A stretch of DNA of 64,000 nt from Nematostella vectensis (taxonomy: Eukaryota > Cnidaria > Anthozoa > Actiniaria > Edwardsiidae): positions 1,364,001-1,428,000 of the forward strand of contig NC_064040.1 of NCBI RefSeq assembly GCF_932526225.1, written 5' to 3'. The notes under the pieces are model-generated. The model worked only from the letters and a program-made list of their open reading frames with translations, did not search any database and was not told where the DNA came from. Position 1 is the stretch's first letter. Every line of letters starts with the position of its first letter. The position numbers were made by a program, and so were the translations under genes. Below are positions 60,676 to 64,000 of the stretch, piece after piece.

Positions 60676-61320
60676 ATACCTGCGACACAGCTTTCGTCTT
60701 GAACTTCGAGGCAAACCTGGCGAATTTAACACTTCAGCAATTATTGGCCGGGGACATACTTGCTATATAGCGAACGTTGCTCAAAAACTTCTTGTCTTCG
60801 TTCACAAACAGCATACGTCATAATGCACAGCATGACATATGGGCGCTAACAGCATACGTCATAATGCTTAGCATGACGTCACTTGGTAATGGAATCATCG
60901 CGCATGATATTTAAATGTAGCCGCTGGTGCGCCGATGAAATCGCTTTGCAGGTCAGCGGCTAATACACGTGGGTTATACATATAAACCATCCAATAAATC
61001 GATTCCCTCACTACAACCAGTCTCAATATCAGTTTGATCAACCCAATCAAATGAACAACAAGTTTCCAGTTTAAATTATTAACAACATCTTTTCTTGGGT
61101 TATTTATAACGAGTTACAAGTTTTCTTGAACAAATAATTTCCACACTACATCAATTACAATTAAATGAGGAAAATGTCAGTCCACAATTAACCAAAAATT
61201 AGGTGTTGTCTCAAACTCTAGGTCCACTTAAGTGAGGCTATCTTCTCTGTATAGCTCTGTATAGATAATCCATTTGTTCTGCCCGTCCGTTAAATAGCCC
61301 ACCTTGCCCATACTAATAAA
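60676..61320. other. Intergenic, with a 42 bp direct duplication
   Basis: CAGCATACGTCATAATGC occurs at about 60808 and again at about 60850, each followed by CAGCATGAC or TAGCATGACGTCA. CRE-like TGACGTCA is present at about 60875. No gene recognised. Confidence 0.45.
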
Positions 61321-61696
61321 ATTTACCTTGTTATTATCAATGTGGTTATCAATGTTATTATCAATGTTGTTATCAATGTTATTATCAATGTTGTTATCAA
61401 TGTTATTATCAATGTTATTATCAATGTTGTTATCAATGTTATTATCAACGAATGACACATTTTTCGCCTGGCAAAATTGTTCGCAATCTCCTATGTTACC
61501 GAAGCTTGTCTGACGAACGATTTTGTTTTGTGTACTCATCAAATCCTGGGATAGAGGAAAACCCGTTAAAAAGCCCAGTGTTATCGCTACTTTCCGTGGG
61601 GTTTTCACATGACAACAAACTAACAGGTAGACTGGAGGAGACATGTAGGAGGGAAAATAACGATATTAGGAAAGGAAGAATGAGTTGGATGAACAA
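61228..61696. other. 12 bp (ATCAATGTTRTT)n repeat and unassigned minus-strand ORFs
   Basis: 61325-61450 is a 12 bp repeat giving DNNI on the minus strand. It lies inside a 138-codon minus ORF with FGNIGDCEQFCQAKNVSFVD before the repeat. An overlapping minus frame starting 61696 (MFIQLILPFLISLFSLLHVS) looks like a signal peptide. Neither matches a family I know. They might be exons of a secreted protein, or chance. Confidence 0.3.
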
Positions 61697-61712
61697 AGCA
61701 TATCACTTGAGG

Positions 61713-62590
61713 TAGAGGATGTTGAGATGGATGAATCAGCCATATCCATGTCATCGTACTTTAGGTAGAGAATGTTGAGATGGATGAATCAGCCATATCC
61801 ATGTCATCGTAGTTGAGGAAGAGAATGTTAGATGGATGAATCAGCCATAGCCATGTCATCGTACTTGAGGTAGAGAATGTTGAGATGGATGAATCAGCGA
61901 TATCCACGTCATCGTACTTGAGGTAGAGAATGTTGAGATGGATGAATCAGCCATAGCCATGTCATCGTACTTGAGGTAGAGAATGTTGAGATGGATGAAT
62001 CAGCCATATCCATGTCATCGTAGTTGAGGAAGAGAATGTTAGATGGATGAATCAACCACATCCATGTCATCGTACTTGAGGTAGAGAATGTTGAGATGGA
62101 TGAATCAGCCATAGCCATGTCATCGTACTTGAGGTAGAGAATGTTGAGATGGATGAATCAGCGATATCCACGTCATCGTACTTGAGGTAGAGAATGTTGA
62201 GATGGATGAATCAGCCATAGCCATGTCATCGTACTTGAGGTAGAGAATGTTGAGATGGATGAATCAGCCATATCCATGTCATCGTACTTGAGGTAGAGAA
62301 TGTTGAGATGGATGAATCAGCCATAGCCATGTCATCGTACTTGAGGAAGAGAATGTTAGATGGATGAATCAACCACATCCATGTCATCGTACTTGAGGTA
62401 GAGAATGTTGAGATGGATGAATCAGCCATAGCCATGTCATCGTACTTGAGGTAGAGAATGTTGAGATGGATGAATCAGCGATATCCACGTCATCGTACTT
62501 GAGGAAGAAAATGTTGAGATGGATGAATCAACCATATCCATGTCATCGTACTTGAGGAAGGGAATGTTGAGATGGATGAATAGTGCAGAT
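61713..62590. repeat. 53 bp minisatellite
   Basis: About 16 units of TTGAGGTAGAGAATGTTGAG, ATGGATGAATCAGCCATATC and CATGTCATCGTAC. Some units have the shorter GAATGTTAGATGG, and that variant recurs in a regular order (near 61827, 62036 and 62352), suggesting larger block duplications. Confidence 0.9.
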
Positions 62591-62606
62591 GCCCCAGACG
62601 TGTTGT

Positions 62607-63653
62607 AACCTGAGTATCTGGCGATTTTATTTTTCAAAAGTTGGAGAGGAAAAATAAAAGTACGCCTGACACAAATACTAGACGCGACGCCTGCCGCCCC
62701 TTTTCAGGCCACTGTCAAAATACGTCGGCTGTCAATTTTCCAAAGACTCGCGTGGTGGCAAAATCAAATACCCAAATCAAATAATAAACAGCATTTATGT
62801 AAATCAAAACTACATTGGTGTTATATGCAAGGTTAATAATTTTAGTAACGACGAACCCCGGTGAGAGTAACTTTACGCTAAATGATTTAAAACGCAAAGA
62901 TAGTTGACGGCTCAGGAGATTTACGATTTAAGTATATAGCTGCAGATCCACACATCACTAAATTGCTACAGGATTTTCACATCCCCAATTTCCTACAGGC
63001 TTTTTCGTCTAAATAGACAAACCTCTGGTTGAACACCAATTCCATTATTTGATAAGCTCACTCGATCAACAACTCGCGGGAAGTACCGCAAACAATCCCA
63101 AGCATTCTTCGTGCTCTCACAGACAAATTTCTTGAATATTCGGCGCCTGGTCTGTCTAAAAATTTGATAATTACTACTAAAGATGTCCGTAGTATTAAGC
63201 AGCTTCTATGACATAACGAAACCGGTATAACTAGTAGATGTTCGCTTCGAAAATTGATACCAATGAGAAACAAACACACGCAATGACCGGCCTTGGCAAA
63301 GCACGTAAACATCTAACCTGAGTATCAGGCGCAATTTTTCCGAAGAAAATAAAGACAGGAAAATTTATTTTTTAAATGTTAAAGAAAACGATTTCTCTGA
63401 TTCTGCTAACGCCAGGTCAAAAGCACTTTTGAAGTCCGCCATTACTCGAGAACGAGCATTCGACGGGCTAGGGTACTATATATAGCTGAACCAATCAGCG
63501 CGTCCCATACGAGTACCCTTTGTTTTTTTGACCAATCAGGAGCCATGCCGGAATCCGGCATTAGAACATGCGATTCGAACAGTACTTGTATCAGGCCCTT
63601 GTCTTGTTTCTCGCCGGCGCGATAGTAAAATAGGAGGGCCTGATACTCAGGTT
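62607..63653. mobile_element. 1.05 kb element with perfect 11 bp target duplication
   Basis: Left end AACCTGAGTATCTGGC, right end GCCTGATACTCAGGTT (inverted, one mismatch). Perfect direct repeats AGACGTGTTGT flank at 62596-62606 and 63654-63664. A second left-type end AACCTGAGTATCAGGC at about 63316 suggests a nested or compound element. No transposase seen. A related right end occurs at about 17409-17424. Confidence 0.75.
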
Positions 63654-63664
63654 AGACGTGTTGT

Positions 63665-64000
63665 GATATGAAGAATTTGATTGACGATTATATACTGATA
63701 TATTGATATTTAAATTTTGAGAAGTTGTCTAATGCTGCCTTTCAGGTGACTATGTGTGGTACTAGTGTGGTAAAGAGATGGGATAATCGAGTTTGATGCC
63801 ATGGGTAATTCAAAAGAACGAGATATCAGTACCATATCACATTTCACCTTGCATCTTTTACTTATTCTGCAAATATTGTTTTCACAGGCTATATAACATA
63901 TTTTGTAATCATAAAATGTTTACATCTTGTCGATTTGATTGATTTAAACAGTGTTTGGTATATTTAATACGACAGCACGTTGTTGTACAAAGATTGTGGA
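63665..64000. other. AT-rich sequence, nothing recognised
   Basis: No open frame, repeat or RNA signal could be supported on either strand. Confidence 0.5.

Overview
The window is animal nuclear DNA with canonical GT-AG introns, no operons, polyadenylation-type signals, LINE/SINE/MITE debris and very many minisatellites. Conserved intron phases plus the transposon families suggest an invertebrate such as an anthozoan cnidarian (sea-anemone-like). Amphioxus cannot be excluded from the sequence alone.

Six conserved genes can be assembled exon by exon, with reading frames that join correctly across every splice: a zinc-transporter gene of the SLC30A6 type (minus, 3' end outside the window), CEBPZOS (plus, 77 aa), DCAF5 (minus, 985 aa, 8 exons), DRC7 (plus, 817 aa, 16 exons), COA6 (minus, 77 aa, 2 exons with a 9.7 kb intron) and CCDC61/VFL3 (plus, 587 aa, 18 exons). 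They alternate in direction and form three head-to-head pairs with start codons only 223, 310 and 452 bp apart: SLC30A6/CEBPZOS, DCAF5/DRC7 and COA6/CCDC61. DRC7 and CCDC61 are ciliary (nexin-dynein regulatory complex and basal body). CEBPZOS and COA6 are mitochondrial. SLC30A6 belongs to the secretory pathway, and DCAF5 is a CUL4-DDB1 ubiquitin-ligase receptor.

The outstanding feature is the intronic tandem repeats. In at least fourteen places the repeat unit is a copy of the adjacent exon edge plus its splice donor or acceptor, so an intron carries from 2 to about 110 decoy splice sites. Two of these arrays (30 bp units in DRC7, 21 bp units in CCDC61) keep the reading frame, so the donor chosen could change protein length. 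Other arrays put decoy exon edges followed by stop codons into the intron. The COA6 intron holds an 8 kb satellite of 31 bp units.

Transposable elements sit almost entirely in introns: a broken CR1/L2-like LINE inserted into one of the junction arrays, a LINE 3' fragment, a tRNA-derived SINE, a piggyBac-like non-autonomous element with TTAA ends, elements with 9 bp and 11 bp perfect target duplications, and several short hAT-like MITEs. From 60.7 to 64 kb no gene could be identified.
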